A DNA stretch of 64,000 nt from Solobacterium sp. (GTDB lineage: Bacteria > Bacillota_I > Bacilli_A > Erysipelotrichales > Erysipelotrichaceae). The notes beneath the pieces are model-generated. The model was not told the DNA's origin, searched no databases, and was given only the letters and a program-made list of their open reading frames with translations. The stretch lies in the NCBI GenBank assembly GCA_022486705.1, contig JAKVKC010000003.1, positions 45,465 to 109,464 of the forward strand, in the 5' to 3' direction. Made by a program: the position numbers and the translations under genes. Position 1 is the stretch's first letter; each line of letters begins with the position of its first letter. This document shows positions 43,231-52,540 of this stretch, one piece after another.

Positions 43231-45004
43231 CATCATTCAATTTCTGATGCAGTGCTTCGTAGACTGCCTGTGCCGTCTTTTCCGGTACATGTTCCGCAAT
43301 CTCTTCCATAGAAGCATTCTTCAGATTGGTAAAGCTGCCAAATTCCCGCAGCAGCATTCTTTTTCTCTTGGGGCCGATCCCTTCAACTTCATCCAGTACG
43401 CTTTTTGTCTCCGCTTTTGATCTGAGCTTGCGGTGATAGGAAATTGCGGTACGGTGGACTTCATCCTGCATCCGCGTCAGCAGGAAGAACAGACTGTCAT
43501 TCTTATCCAAAGCGATCGTATTGCCTTGGCTGTCCATCAGAGAATCAGTCGTATGTTTATCATTCTTGACAAGCCCCATGATATTGATCTTATCCAGAAG
43601 TCCTAACGAGGATAGGATCTCTTTCACTGCTTCGATCTGCGTCCAGCCGCCATCGACCAAGATGCCATCCGGCAGTCTGCCATTCTCTTTCAGCAGACGG
43701 AAATAGCGGCGATAGATGACTTCCTTCATAGAATCAACATCGCTGTTTGCCGTATGCAGCTTATATAAGCGATAGGACTTGCGATCCGGCTGTCCATCTT
43801 CATAGACAACGCAGCTGGCGACCGTAAAGGTCCCTGAGATATGTGAGTTATCAAACAGTTCGACTCGATTCATCGGTACCCCGGCAAGTTCATTGAGATG
43901 CTGGACTGCCTGCTCCACCTGCTCCTCCTGATGTTCAGCGACATTGAACTTCAGGTCCAGCTGTGTTTTGGCATTTCCCTGGGCCATCTCCATCAGCTTA
44001 CGGCGATAGCCTTTCTGCGGCTGTACGATCGGGATGCCGATCACTTCAGAAATACTGCTGACATCCATCTCTTTCGGCAGAACAAGCTCTGAAGCACTTG
44101 GATGATCCTGATAGTACTGGATCAGGAAGGAGACAAACTCTTCTTCCCCTTCGCCATACAGCGGCTTCAGTCGGTATTCTTTATTCAGGATCGTCCCTCG
44201 GCGGACAAGCAGACCAGCAATCGCCAAATAGCCGCGGTCGCTGTAATATGCAAAGATATCCATATCTCCCTGATTGTTCTTTTCAATATTCTGCTTATCG
44301 CCGGCTACCGCATGGATCGATGCAAGAAGCTCTTTATATTCCTGTGCTTTTTCAAATTCCAGTGCATCAGATGCTTTCTGCATCCTTTTTTCCAGTTCCT
44401 GTGCAATTTCTTTGGTATCGCCTTTCATAAAGCGCGTTACCTTTTCACTCATCTCTGTATATACATCCGCATCCACCGGATACTGACATGGTCCTAAGCA
44501 CTGTCCCATATGATAATACAGGCAGACTTTATCCTGCATACGGACACATCTGCGGAAAGGATATAAAGACTGCAGGAGCTTTAATGTGACCGAAGCTGCA
44601 TTCGCATCCGGAAAGGGACCGAAGTAAGCAGCTCTGCGGTCTTTCTTCAGATCACGGGCTGTCATCAGCCGCGGGAACTCCTCTTTGGTCAGTTTGATAT
44701 AGGGATAGCTGGAATCATCCATGAACTGAATATTGTATTTCGGACGATTCTTCTTGATCAGATTGATCTCCAATACGAGTGCTTCTTTTTCTGAAGCTGT
44801 TACAATGAAGTCAAAATCATCGATATTCTGCACCAATTTCTGTGTCTTGAAATTATGCGCACCGACAAAATAGGAATTGACGCGGTTATGCAGGTCTTTT
44901 GCTTTGCCTACATAAATGATCGTTCCACTCTTATCTTTCATCTGATAGCTGCCTGGTTCATGCGGCAGCTCTCTTAGTTTTGCTTTGATATATTCCTGAT
45001 CCAT
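43208..45004 (-). CDS. uvrC: Excinuclease ABC subunit C
   Basis: 598 residues. The N-terminal GIY-YIG nuclease domain has GSYQMKDKSGTIIYVGKAK. A UVR domain (EKRMQKASDALEFEKAQEYKEL) is near residue 210. The C-terminal RNase H-like nuclease has ELFDNSHISGT and DGILVDGG. A tandem HhH region ends the protein (EVEGIGPKRKRMLLREFGSF). It makes both incisions in nucleotide excision repair. It starts three bases after mutS2 stops. Confidence 0.98.
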   Translation of the reverse strand: MDQEYIKAKLRELPHEPGSYQMKDKSGTIIYVGKAKDLHNRVNSYFVGAHNFKTQKLVQNIDDFDFIVTASEKEALVLEINLIKKNRPKYNIQFMDDSSYPYIKLTKEEFPRLMTARDLKKDRRAAYFGPFPDANAASVTLKLLQSLYPFRRCVRMQDKVCLYYHMGQCLGPCQYPVDADVYTEMSEKVTRFMKGDTKEIAQELEKRMQKASDALEFEKAQEYKELLASIHAVAGDKQNIEKNNQGDMDIFAYYSDRGYLAIAGLLVRRGTILNKEYRLKPLYGEGEEEFVSFLIQYYQDHPSASELVLPKEMDVSSISEVIGIPIVQPQKGYRRKLMEMAQGNAKTQLDLKFNVAEHQEEQVEQAVQHLNELAGVPMNRVELFDNSHISGTFTVASCVVYEDGQPDRKSYRLYKLHTANSDVDSMKEVIYRRYFRLLKENGRLPDGILVDGGWTQIEAVKEILSSLGLLDKINIMGLVKNDKHTTDSLMDSQGNTIALDKNDSLFFLLTRMQDEVHRTAISYHRKLRSKAETKSVLDEVEGIGPKRKRMLLREFGSFTNLKNASMEEIAEHVPEKTAQAVYEALHQKLNDEKKDSDK

Positions 45005-45007
45005 AGT

Positions 45008-47326
45008 CTACTTTAAGTCTACTACCGTTGCACCGGTCCCGCCTTCATTTGGCATTCCCAAGCGAAAGGATTTTACATCAGGATCTTTGGTCAGATGCTC
45101 ATGCACTGTTTTTCTCAATCTTCCGGTGCCATCGCCATGGATCACACGGAACGTCTTCAGCCCATGTATCTTGGCCGTATCCATATAGTTCTCCAAAGCC
45201 TCCAGTGCTTCATCTGCATGCATGCCGATGAGATTGACTTCGCTAGGAATGCTGGCAAAAATATTCTGTTCCTTTACCTGCACCGATATCTCAGGCTTCA
45301 TCTTTGGAATGACATGGCTGCTTGGCCGGATCTGATCCTTCCTGACCCGCATCTCGCGGCCATTGATCAGGATCAGAATCTCCTTCTTTTCTATTTTCAG
45401 GATCTGACAGACGGTCGAAGAAGAACGCAGTTCTACTGCATCGCCCACATGATAGACCGTATTGGCAAGAGACTCATCCGGTCTGATCTCAGCTTCATTC
45501 ATTGTCTTCAGCTTTGAAGCCTTCTGCAGTGCTTCATGGTATTTGCTCGTCTGTTCGCGATCCCGTATTTCTTTCAGGATATCATCTGCTTCCCGACGGA
45601 TCTTTTCCAAATATTCATCTGCTTCGGCCTGTGCTGTATCATGGAACTCATCCTTTTCTTTGGCCAGAATGATCTTTTCTTTCTTTAATTCTGCCGCGAT
45701 CTCCAGATTTGATCTCACCAGTTTCTCCAGCTGCTCCCTTTTATTCTCATTATCATTCAGCTGCTTCTCCAGACGTTCCAGCAGAAGATCTTCTTCGCTC
45801 TTTGCCTGATCTTTCAGAAAACGGGCATATTTGATAATGGAAGCAGGCAGGCCATACTTTTCAGCAACTTCAAAAGCATTCGACTGGCCCGTCAGGCCTT
45901 CGGTATATTTATACGTCGGCACAAGCTTTTCCATATCGAACTGGACGCTAGCTAATAGAACATCTGTATGTTTCTTGCCATAGAGCTTCAGACGGTCATA
46001 ATGCGTCGTGCAGATCGTCATGCATCCCCGCTTGCGCAGTTCATTCAGCACTGCAATAGCAAGTGCTTCGCCTTCTTTCGGATCGGTGCCGGAACCAACT
46101 TCATCCAGCAGCACCAGCGAATTCTCGGTTGCCTGATTGGCTACTTCAGCCTGCTTGGAAATATGCGCACTGAAAGAAGAAAGTGAACTTACCACTGACT
46201 GATCATCGCCGATATCCGCAAAGACACGGTCAAAATAGGGAAGCACTGCTTCTTCACACGTAATCGGCATCCCGCAGTATGTCATCAGGACAAACAGACC
46301 GATGACTTTCAAAGAGACCGTCTTGCCGCCGGTATTCGGGCCGGTGATCAGAAGCACTTTCTGCGGCTGCTTCAAGGAATAATCGTTGGCAACTACTTTC
46401 TTTGCATCAATCAGCGGATGCCGTGCTTTCTTTAAAAAGATCTCTTTCTGTGTGCTCAGTTCCGCACAGCATGCATCATGCTGGCTGCCCCACTGTGCCT
46501 TTGCAAACAATGCATCCAGCAATGCACATGTATCAAGATTAGCCAGTTCTTCCTTCGCGATGATGCGGATCTCTTTTGAGCATTCCGTTAAGATGCGATG
46601 GATCTCTTCTTTTTCTTTTTCAGCAAGTTCCTGCCGCCGATTGTTGGGACCGATCAAAGATGCCGGTTCTACATAGGATGCCTGTCCAGAAGCACTGTCG
46701 CCATAGAACATGCCGCCGAAAGCATTCTTGTCAGATGCTTTTACTAAGATCACTGCACGGTCGCTGCGGTAGGTCACAATTGCATCTACGACCTGATCAG
46801 CATGCGCTGCAACGAATTTATTTGCCGCATTGGCAATGTCATTTTCGGCGCGGCGAAGTCCGCTGCGGATACCATGCAGTTCATTGGAAGCACTGTCCAT
46901 CACTTCCCCATATTCATTGATGCATTTCGTCAGATATTTTTCTGTTCTGCTGTGGACCATCAAAGTACCGATCAGTTCCTGCAGATTTGGATGATCTACT
47001 TCTGCAATTGTTTTTTCATAGCTGATCACAGCTTGGATACCCTGGATCAGGCGGATCTCCTGTACGCATTCTGCTCCTGAAAGGATCCTGCCTTTATCTG
47101 CATTCACCAGCATCTCACGGATATCGCTGATCCCGCCGAAAGGCATTGTACCGTAATGAATGACTGTCGCCAATGCTTCTTTGATCAGATCATGATCCCG
47201 CTGGATCACAAGCTTATCAAAGGATGGCTTGGTCTTTGCAATGATCTCTCGGCCAAGCGAAAACGCGCAGTATTTTTTGACCTGCTCTAAGATTACATTC
47301 AATTCCAAACTTGATTCAACGCTCAT
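45008..47326 (-). CDS. mutS2: Endonuclease MutS2
   Basis: 772 residues. After the core and clamp helices comes the ATPase with LLITGPNTGGKTVSLK (near residue 325) and DEVGSGTDPKEG. A long coiled coil rich in Glu/Lys (about 500-630) follows, and a C-terminal Smr nuclease domain (GLKTFRVIHGDGTGRLRKTVHEHL near 740, split here only for description). It lacks the mismatch-recognition domain of MutS. It acts in recombination control and collided-ribosome rescue in Gram-positive bacteria. It follows the CvpA gene. Confidence 0.97.
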   Translation of the reverse strand: MSVESSLELNVILEQVKKYCAFSLGREIIAKTKPSFDKLVIQRDHDLIKEALATVIHYGTMPFGGISDIREMLVNADKGRILSGAECVQEIRLIQGIQAVISYEKTIAEVDHPNLQELIGTLMVHSRTEKYLTKCINEYGEVMDSASNELHGIRSGLRRAENDIANAANKFVAAHADQVVDAIVTYRSDRAVILVKASDKNAFGGMFYGDSASGQASYVEPASLIGPNNRRQELAEKEKEEIHRILTECSKEIRIIAKEELANLDTCALLDALFAKAQWGSQHDACCAELSTQKEIFLKKARHPLIDAKKVVANDYSLKQPQKVLLITGPNTGGKTVSLKVIGLFVLMTYCGMPITCEEAVLPYFDRVFADIGDDQSVVSSLSSFSAHISKQAEVANQATENSLVLLDEVGSGTDPKEGEALAIAVLNELRKRGCMTICTTHYDRLKLYGKKHTDVLLASVQFDMEKLVPTYKYTEGLTGQSNAFEVAEKYGLPASIIKYARFLKDQAKSEEDLLLERLEKQLNDNENKREQLEKLVRSNLEIAAELKKEKIILAKEKDEFHDTAQAEADEYLEKIRREADDILKEIRDREQTSKYHEALQKASKLKTMNEAEIRPDESLANTVYHVGDAVELRSSSTVCQILKIEKKEILILINGREMRVRKDQIRPSSHVIPKMKPEISVQVKEQNIFASIPSEVNLIGMHADEALEALENYMDTAKIHGLKTFRVIHGDGTGRLRKTVHEHLTKDPDVKSFRLGMPNEGGTGATVVDLK

Positions 47327-47332
47327 ATTCCC

Positions 47333-47980
47333 TCACTCTGCACTGCCGGAAGTGCTCTGACTTGGCAGAAAGCTTCCGATCGGATTCTGTTCTTTTGCGA
47401 CTTCATTGAAATCTGTGATCAGTTTCAGCAGATCTTCGGTTTCATAGAGCGGCTTCAGTACCGTATTGACCGCCGCATTATTTGTATTTTGGATCACACC
47501 GAGAACGGATTGATCGACAGCTTTCGCACCATTGCTGAAAAGCGGTGTGCATAGAATCAAAGAAAGCACCATGCACCAGATCACTGCTTCGCACGCCCCC
47601 AATACAGTTCCCAAGATCTCATTGATCTGCTTTAAAACAGGGATCCTCTGCAGTCCGATGAATATTTTATCGAGGATCCAGAAACAGATCTTCAGTCCGA
47701 TGAACAGCAGGAAGAACCACGCCACCCGATTCAGCAGCGGATAGATCATGTCATGCAGCAGTTCCATCCCGCTCGGCATCCATGCCTCAGGCCATAGCGA
47801 GATCTGTTTCTGCAGTGTTTCAGAAAATACCCACGCACCATACAGAGAAAGCAGCGTACCGCCCAGACTGATCAGCATTCTCAGCAGTCCGCGATGCCAT
47901 CCTTTGATCAGGCACAGAATAAAGATCACAGCCGCCGCTATATTTATATATAAGATCCAATTTTCATCAATTGCTATCAT
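47333..47980 (-). CDS. CvpA-family membrane protein
   Basis: 215 residues from the ATG at 47980 (MIAIDENWILYINIAAAV), which has a GAGGAAG ribosome site; the open frame extends 48 codons upstream but into the promoter region of rnhC. Four membrane helices are seen. KGWHRGLLRMLISLGG after helix 1 is the family signature. The C-terminal tail is periplasmic or extracellular. Members are linked to colicin V export in E. coli and often precede mutS2 in Firmicutes. The molecular role is unknown. Confidence 0.88.
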   Translation of the reverse strand: MIAIDENWILYINIAAAVIFILCLIKGWHRGLLRMLISLGGTLLSLYGAWVFSETLQKQISLWPEAWMPSGMELLHDMIYPLLNRVAWFFLLFIGLKICFWILDKIFIGLQRIPVLKQINEILGTVLGACEAVIWCMVLSLILCTPLFSNGAKAVDQSVLGVIQNTNNAAVNTVLKPLYETEDLLKLITDFNEVAKEQNPIGSFLPSQSTSGSAE

Positions 47981-48040
47981 TGCTTCCTCATTTCCTGCTA
48001 AAATGATACTCAAATTCATGTTCATATACAAATCATTTGG

Positions 48041-48046
48041 TAAAAT
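48041..48046 (+). promoter_or_regulatory. Putative promoter of rnhC (extended -10, leaderless)
   Basis: TAAAAT preceded by TGG is an extended -10. It ends six bases before the ATG at 48053, so transcription would start at or next to the start codon. No ribosome site is present. A -35 is not evident. Confidence 0.45.
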
Positions 48047-48052
48047 GATGTT

Positions 48053-48943
48053 ATGGAAAAACAAAATATCTATACATGCCTTCTTTCCAAAGAGCAGGAA
48101 AAAAAGCTTTATGATGCCTGGCATGAAACAGAGACCAAAGCTCCTCCCTATGCCAAATGGCAGCTGCGCCCGGAGAACTGTGTCATTACCTGCTATGCTT
48201 CCGGCAAGACAGTGTTTCAGGGCAGGGATGCATCTGTATATGCCTCCGCTTTTATAAATACGGACACGCCATCTGTTCCAGCGAAGAAGACTGTCAGCAC
48301 TAAGAAAACAGGTTCTTTTCCGCAGGCGGGCAGCGATGAAGTCGGCACCGGCGATTACTTTGGACCTGTATGTGTCTGTGCGACTATCGTTTCACCAGAA
48401 GATCTATCTCTGCTCCAGGAACTTGGTGTCCGAGATTCCAAGCAGCTCAATGATGCGGACATTCGCCGTATCGCTCCTAAGATCATGAAACAGATCCCAT
48501 ATTCCCTGCTGATCCTTGATCCGGCAAAATACAATGAAGTTCATAAAGACAATAATATGAATGCCATCAAATCAAAGCTCCATAATCAGGCATACGTCAA
48601 TCTCACAAAAAAATATCAGCTGCCATCTTTGAAAGTCATTGATCAGTTCACTCCCGAAAATCTTTATTACAAATATTTAAAAGGTGAAAAAGAGATCATG
48701 CGGGGCATTCACTTTGAAACCAAAGCAGAAGATAAATATCCTGCGGTCGGTGCTGGTTCTGTGATCGCCCGCTATGCTTTCCTGACCAAGATGGATGAGA
48801 TGGAAAAGAAATGGAATATGTCTTTTCAAAAAGGAGCCGGCACAAAAGTAGATGCATGTGCAAAGGACTTTGTTAAAAAATACAGCTTTGATCAATTGTC
48901 AGAAATAGCTAAGATGCATTTTAAAAATACGGAGAGACTGTAG
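48053..48943 (+). CDS. rnhC: Ribonuclease HIII
   Basis: 296 residues. The N-terminal substrate-binding domain (about 1-75, with PPYAKWQLRPENCVITCYASGK) is TBP-like, as in RNase HIII. The type 2 RNase H core has GSDEVGTGDYFGPV (Asp and Glu of the active site near 94), RDSKQLND, and a later GAGSVIARYAFL. It removes RNA from RNA/DNA hybrids and is typical of Firmicutes. It is divergent from the CvpA gene and has no ribosome site. Confidence 0.95.
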   Translation: MEKQNIYTCLLSKEQEKKLYDAWHETETKAPPYAKWQLRPENCVITCYASGKTVFQGRDASVYASAFINTDTPSVPAKKTVSTKKTGSFPQAGSDEVGTGDYFGPVCVCATIVSPEDLSLLQELGVRDSKQLNDADIRRIAPKIMKQIPYSLLILDPAKYNEVHKDNNMNAIKSKLHNQAYVNLTKKYQLPSLKVIDQFTPENLYYKYLKGEKEIMRGIHFETKAEDKYPAVGAGSVIARYAFLTKMDEMEKKWNMSFQKGAGTKVDACAKDFVKKYSFDQLSEIAKMHFKNTERL

Positions 48944-48958
48944 AGCCTTCCGTATTTT
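48924..48958. terminator. Bidirectional terminator between rnhC and the dCMP deaminase gene
   Basis: AAAATACGGA (48924-48933) pairs perfectly with TCCGTATTTT (48949-48958). The rnhC stop is in the loop and the deaminase stop overlaps the far arm. Confidence 0.85.
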
Positions 48959-49454
48959 ATTTCGATGTATTTGGTACTTTGTCCACATGCAGAGAAATTG
49001 TATTGCTGATGCGAACAAGCTCGACACCTGCTGCTTTCAGCATTCTCTTTGATGCGATATTTGTATCTGTGCCATTGTATTTATCTGATTCATATACGAT
49101 CTTCTTGATACCTGACTGAATGATCGCCTTGGCACATTCATTGCATGGAAATAAAGAAACATAGATCGTGCATCCTCTGACCGATCTCTGACTGTTCAGG
49201 ATCGCATTCAGTTCGGCATGAACCACAAAGGCATACTTCGATTCCAAGACTCCGCCGACTCTCTGCCATGGGAAATCTGCGTCCGATACGCCCGAGGGAA
49301 AGCCATTGTAGCCGACCGAAACAACCCGATGATTTTCATCAACGATAGCCGCGCCGACTTGTGTGCTTGGATCCTTTGAACGCAGCGCCGACAAATGCGC
49401 CAATCCCATAAAATACTCATCCCAGCTCAATACATCTTCTGTTCGCTGATCCAT
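48957..49454 (-). CDS. dCMP deaminase family protein (ComEB-like)
   Basis: 165 residues. The cytidine-deaminase-fold zinc site is HAELNAIL (His and catalytic Glu) and PCNECAKAI (two Cys). YDEYF-like WDEYFMGLA and KDPSTQVGAAIVD at the N-terminus are family blocks. It makes dUMP from dCMP for thymidylate synthesis. Of two starts six bases apart, the ATG at 49454 has better spacing from AAGGAGG; the one at 49460 overlaps the rhomboid stop. It ends a five-gene operon. Confidence 0.93.
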   Translation of the reverse strand: MDQRTEDVLSWDEYFMGLAHLSALRSKDPSTQVGAAIVDENHRVVSVGYNGFPSGVSDADFPWQRVGGVLESKYAFVVHAELNAILNSQRSVRGCTIYVSLFPCNECAKAIIQSGIKKIVYESDKYNGTDTNIASKRMLKAAGVELVRISNTISLHVDKVPNTSK

Positions 49455-49456
49455 CT

Positions 49457-50263
49457 TCATGCCTCCTTCTGCACGAGTGCATCCTGCAATACGGAACCTG
49501 ATCCATAAATATTATCCAGCTTCTTCGCCATACCGTTAATATATGATGATGGCAGTACATTCTTTTCTGCACTCAGTATATGATAATCTGACAGAATATA
49601 GATCTGATTGGAAGGAATATAGGCATTTTGATAGGAAAGATATCCTAAGCACAGCACCAAGGCAGCAGCCGCGAACCAATATGGCTGTTTTTTCTTTTCA
49701 TTGACCGGATCTTTTACAAGGATGCCAGTCAGCACAGCACCGGTGACAGCACCGCCTAAATGAGCGATCCAGGAAACACCTGGCATGAAATTGATCAGCA
49801 GGTTGATGACGATCGTGCTCATCAAAGCATTTCTGATGCGCGGGATCCGCATGCCTCCCATCCGATAGATCAGGATGATATAAGCAGCAATCAGTCCATA
49901 CAGACCAGCTGACAGTCCCACCGCGATCGTATTCCCCTGACAGGCAAATAAGAAGGCACTGCCGCCGATCACCGAACAGAGCAGAATGGTCAGAAATTTC
50001 CATCGGCCAAGTCCCTCTTCCAATGCCATGCCAAGCGAATACAGCGACATGATATTGATCATCAGATGCCATACACTGGCATGCACGAACCCTACCGTTA
50101 AGAAGCGCCACCATTCTCCCGCTAAAATGAACGGTTTATAGTATGCTCCAAACAGGATCATGCCTTCCGTATCATTGGCATATCCTGCCAGCATCTGCAT
50201 CAAAAAAACAAAGACACAGATGGCACTGATGCATATCGTTGCGTACGGCAGCTTTTTTTTCAT
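49457..50263 (-). CDS. Rhomboid-family intramembrane serine protease
   Basis: 268 residues with six or seven membrane helices. WHLMINIMSLYSLG holds the conserved HxxxN of helix 2, GLSAGLYGL the catalytic serine (GxSxG-like), and WIAHLGGAVTG the catalytic histidine. The C-terminal 50 residues are outside the core. It cleaves within membrane helices; the substrate is unknown. The ATG overlaps the rluD-like stop (ATGA). Confidence 0.93.
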   Translation of the reverse strand: MKKKLPYATICISAICVFVFLMQMLAGYANDTEGMILFGAYYKPFILAGEWWRFLTVGFVHASVWHLMINIMSLYSLGMALEEGLGRWKFLTILLCSVIGGSAFLFACQGNTIAVGLSAGLYGLIAAYIILIYRMGGMRIPRIRNALMSTIVINLLINFMPGVSWIAHLGGAVTGAVLTGILVKDPVNEKKKQPYWFAAAALVLCLGYLSYQNAYIPSNQIYILSDYHILSAEKNVLPSSYINGMAKKLDNIYGSGSVLQDALVQKEA

Positions 50264-51177
50264 TTTCTGCTTTCCTCTCTGAGCATGTCCAATAATTGTT
50301 CAAAGTATGCAGGCAGCGGTGCCTGAAAGGTCATTGTCTTTCCGGTACGCGGATGGACCAGCGTCAGCTGATAGGCATGCAGCACCTGTCCCTGCGTATC
50401 CATATACGGACAGACACCGCCGTATTTTGTATCACCCATAACAGGATGCTTCATATATTTCATGTGCACCCGGATCTGATGCGTTCTTCCTGTCTCTAGG
50501 CGGCATTCGATATATGTACTGTTCAAAAAGCGTTCTTTAACGACAAAATGCGTGACCGCATCTTTGCCATGATCTTCCGTTACTGTCATTCTCTGCCGAT
50601 CGCGGGGATCTCTGCCGATCGGGGCATTGATCTTGCCCGCTTCCGACTGGATAACACCATTGACAATTGCCAGATATTCCCGATGGCATGTCTTATCCTC
50701 CAATTGCTTGGCAATCGAAGTATGTGCCATATCATTCTTGCATGCAACAATGCATCCCGTCGTATCTTTATCGATCCGATGAACAATGCCCGGTCTGATC
50801 TTTCCGTTGATGCCGCTGAGATCTTTGCAATGGTACAGCAGTGCATTGACCAGTGTTCCCGTATAGTTGCCAGGGGCAGGATGTACGACCATTCCCTTGG
50901 CCTTATTGATCACAATAATATCTTCATCTTCATACAGAATATCCAAAGGGATATTTTCCGGTTCTACATCGATCGGTGCATCTTCCGGCACATCGCAGAC
51001 GATCACATCCCCTGCATTCATCCGGCAGGAGCTCTTGGCAGCTTTGCCATTGACAAAGATCTCGCCGTCTTTGGCAAGTTCCTGCACTCTGGTACGCGAA
51101 AGATCTGAGTTCTCGCTCAGATACTTATCCAATCTCATACCAGTATCTTCTTCAATTTTCCACTCTTGTCTGCTCAT
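50260..51177 (-). CDS. RluA/RluD-family 23S rRNA pseudouridine synthase
   Basis: 305 residues. The N-terminal S4 domain (RLDKYLSENSDLSRTRVQEL) is followed by the catalytic domain with VVHPAPGNYTGTLVNAL and the motif RPGIVHRIDKDTTG, which holds the catalytic Asp. RLETGRTHQIRVHMKY lies further on. It isomerises uridines in rRNA; the exact site is uncertain, and RluD is the closest. The start lies 26 bases inside the end of lspA. Confidence 0.93.
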   Translation of the reverse strand: MSRQEWKIEEDTGMRLDKYLSENSDLSRTRVQELAKDGEIFVNGKAAKSSCRMNAGDVIVCDVPEDAPIDVEPENIPLDILYEDEDIIVINKAKGMVVHPAPGNYTGTLVNALLYHCKDLSGINGKIRPGIVHRIDKDTTGCIVACKNDMAHTSIAKQLEDKTCHREYLAIVNGVIQSEAGKINAPIGRDPRDRQRMTVTEDHGKDAVTHFVVKERFLNSTYIECRLETGRTHQIRVHMKYMKHPVMGDTKYGGVCPYMDTQGQVLHAYQLTLVHPRTGKTMTFQAPLPAYFEQLLDMLREESRK

Positions 51178-51616
51178 GTTTTTTCTCTTCTAAAAAAGAT
51201 GCCAGGATCAATAGGATCACACCGACCGTCAGGCAGCTGTCTGCGATATTGAAGATCGGAAAATCATATCCAAATATAAAGAAATGCAGAAAATCTCTGA
51301 CATATCCTAATAACAAACGATCTGCTAAATTCCCCGCAGCCCCAGCAATCATCAGAGCCAGAGAGATCTTGGTCAGTCGATTCGGATTCTTGTAGATCAT
51401 ATACCATAGCATCACCCCGATGGCTACCGTCGCTGCTAAGCAGAAGAATGCCTGATGCCCGCTCAGCATGGACCATGCCATACCTGTATTTTCAGCATAT
51501 GTAATATAGAAAAAATTCCTGATGATCATAACGCTGTGCAGTGCTGTATTCGAAGCAATCCAGATCTTCGATATCTGATCTGCTGCAATGCATACTATAA
51601 TTAATAAAATAATCAT
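51152..51616 (-). CDS. lspA: Lipoprotein signal peptidase (signal peptidase II)
   Basis: 154 residues with four membrane helices. The two catalytic aspartates are in GNLADRLLLGYVRDF and FPIFNIADSCL. TGMAWSML is the GxxWS-like loop. It removes the signal peptides of prolipoproteins, two of which are encoded in this window (11153-12295 and 29541-30317). It has a GAGGAAAG ribosome site and overlaps the pseudouridine synthase gene, the usual lspA-rluD arrangement. Confidence 0.96.
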   Translation of the reverse strand: MIILLIIVCIAADQISKIWIASNTALHSVMIIRNFFYITYAENTGMAWSMLSGHQAFFCLAATVAIGVMLWYMIYKNPNRLTKISLALMIAGAAGNLADRLLLGYVRDFLHFFIFGYDFPIFNIADSCLTVGVILLILASFLEEKKHEQTRVEN

Positions 51617-51624
51617 TTCTTTCC

Positions 51625-52131
51625 TCAGTTCCTCTTTGCAAATACTGCAAATTCTTCTAATTCATACGGTTCATATTTCTGTGAAAGCTTCGCATAGGAT
51701 GCTTCCGCATCTTCTGCTTTGAAATCTTCCTTCATCCGATCTGACAGCTTTTTCTTCAGCAGAATACTGTCCTCTTTCGTAAAAGCACCATCTCTTACCG
51801 CACATACTTCATTGCCTTCATTCAGCAGTACGATCTCATACTGATACCCATCTCCCGTATGCAGGGACTGCAGGACATCTTCATCTGCTTCTTTGATGCA
51901 GAATGGCAGATCGCTGACCTCAATGCAGTCATAGACTTCCAAAAGGAAAGCATCGCTGATCCCTTTCTGTATGAAAGTCACTGTCACATCATTGTGCTGC
52001 ACGCCTTGTATTTCTTCCGGCTGCCATACTTTATCTTTGATAAAGAACAGCCATGTATTCTTCTGAAAATCCAGCCAGATCCCATCTTCACATTTCAGAT
52101 CCACAATCTGTTTCTTTGTATAAATTGACAT
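51625..52131 (-). CDS. Hypothetical protein, 168 residues
   Basis: A soluble acidic protein I do not recognise. The N-terminal half is beta-rich with aromatic residues (WLDFQKNTWLFFIKDKVWQPEEI). The C-terminal part is helical and charged (KKLSDRMKEDFKAEDAEASYAKL). No signal peptide, membrane helix or catalytic motif is seen. It has an AAAGGCGG ribosome site and lies eight bases before lspA, so it leads that operon. It may be lineage-specific. Confidence 0.75.
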   Translation of the reverse strand: MSIYTKKQIVDLKCEDGIWLDFQKNTWLFFIKDKVWQPEEIQGVQHNDVTVTFIQKGISDAFLLEVYDCIEVSDLPFCIKEADEDVLQSLHTGDGYQYEIVLLNEGNEVCAVRDGAFTKEDSILLKKKLSDRMKEDFKAEDAEASYAKLSQKYEPYELEEFAVFAKRN

Positions 52132-52201
52132 GAATGCCGCCTTTCAACAACCTGAATTTTAACAGCTATGGCACTATTTTACAATTGCCGCCCAAGGGAT
52201 G

Positions 52202-52221
52202 AAAAAAAGCACCGAAGTGCT
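52202..52221 (-). terminator. Terminator after the TSCPD-domain gene
   Basis: The stem AGCAC/GTGCT has a TTCG tetraloop and is followed by seven T on the minus strand. It abuts the stop codon at 52221. Confidence 0.85.
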
Positions 52222-52475
52222 CACTGTTCCGTATACTGCTTTAAAGCCTTTGCTATCTGATCTGGACAGGAAGTAGACTTCATCCCGCAATGGATGCCTT
52301 CCAATGCCTGGATCACATCATCCAGCTTCTTGCCTTTGACCAAGGCACCGATGCCTTTCAGATTTCCATTGCATCCGCCTTCTACGGTTAGTGATTCAAT
52401 GATATCTCCATTGATCTCGAAGATCATTTTGCGTGAACAGACGCCTTTTGGGCGATACTCATAATGTGTGCTCAT
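52221..52475 (-). CDS. TSCPD-domain protein, TIGR03905 type
   Basis: 84 residues. It has KGVCSRKMIFEINGDII, VEGGCNGNLKGIGALVKGK and the ending CGMKSTSCPDQIAKAL, which holds the literal TSCPD motif. This domain also occurs at the C-terminus of class II ribonucleotide reductases, where its cysteines may bind metal. Stand-alone versions are of unknown function. The ATG has an AAGGAG ribosome site. It is divergent from the DEAD-box helicase gene. Confidence 0.9.
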   Translation of the reverse strand: MSTHYEYRPKGVCSRKMIFEINGDIIESLTVEGGCNGNLKGIGALVKGKKLDDVIQALEGIHCGMKSTSCPDQIAKALKQYTEQ

Positions 52476-52540
52476 AGATATGCTCCTTACGCAGATATCC
52501 TATCATATCCTGATGAAAAAGTTGAAAGGATTGCTCTAAA

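Noticed and set aside
47981..48124. N-terminal extension of the CvpA protein by 48 codons
   Set aside because: It runs into the rnhC promoter and start; the internal ATG has the ribosome site and matches the family start.
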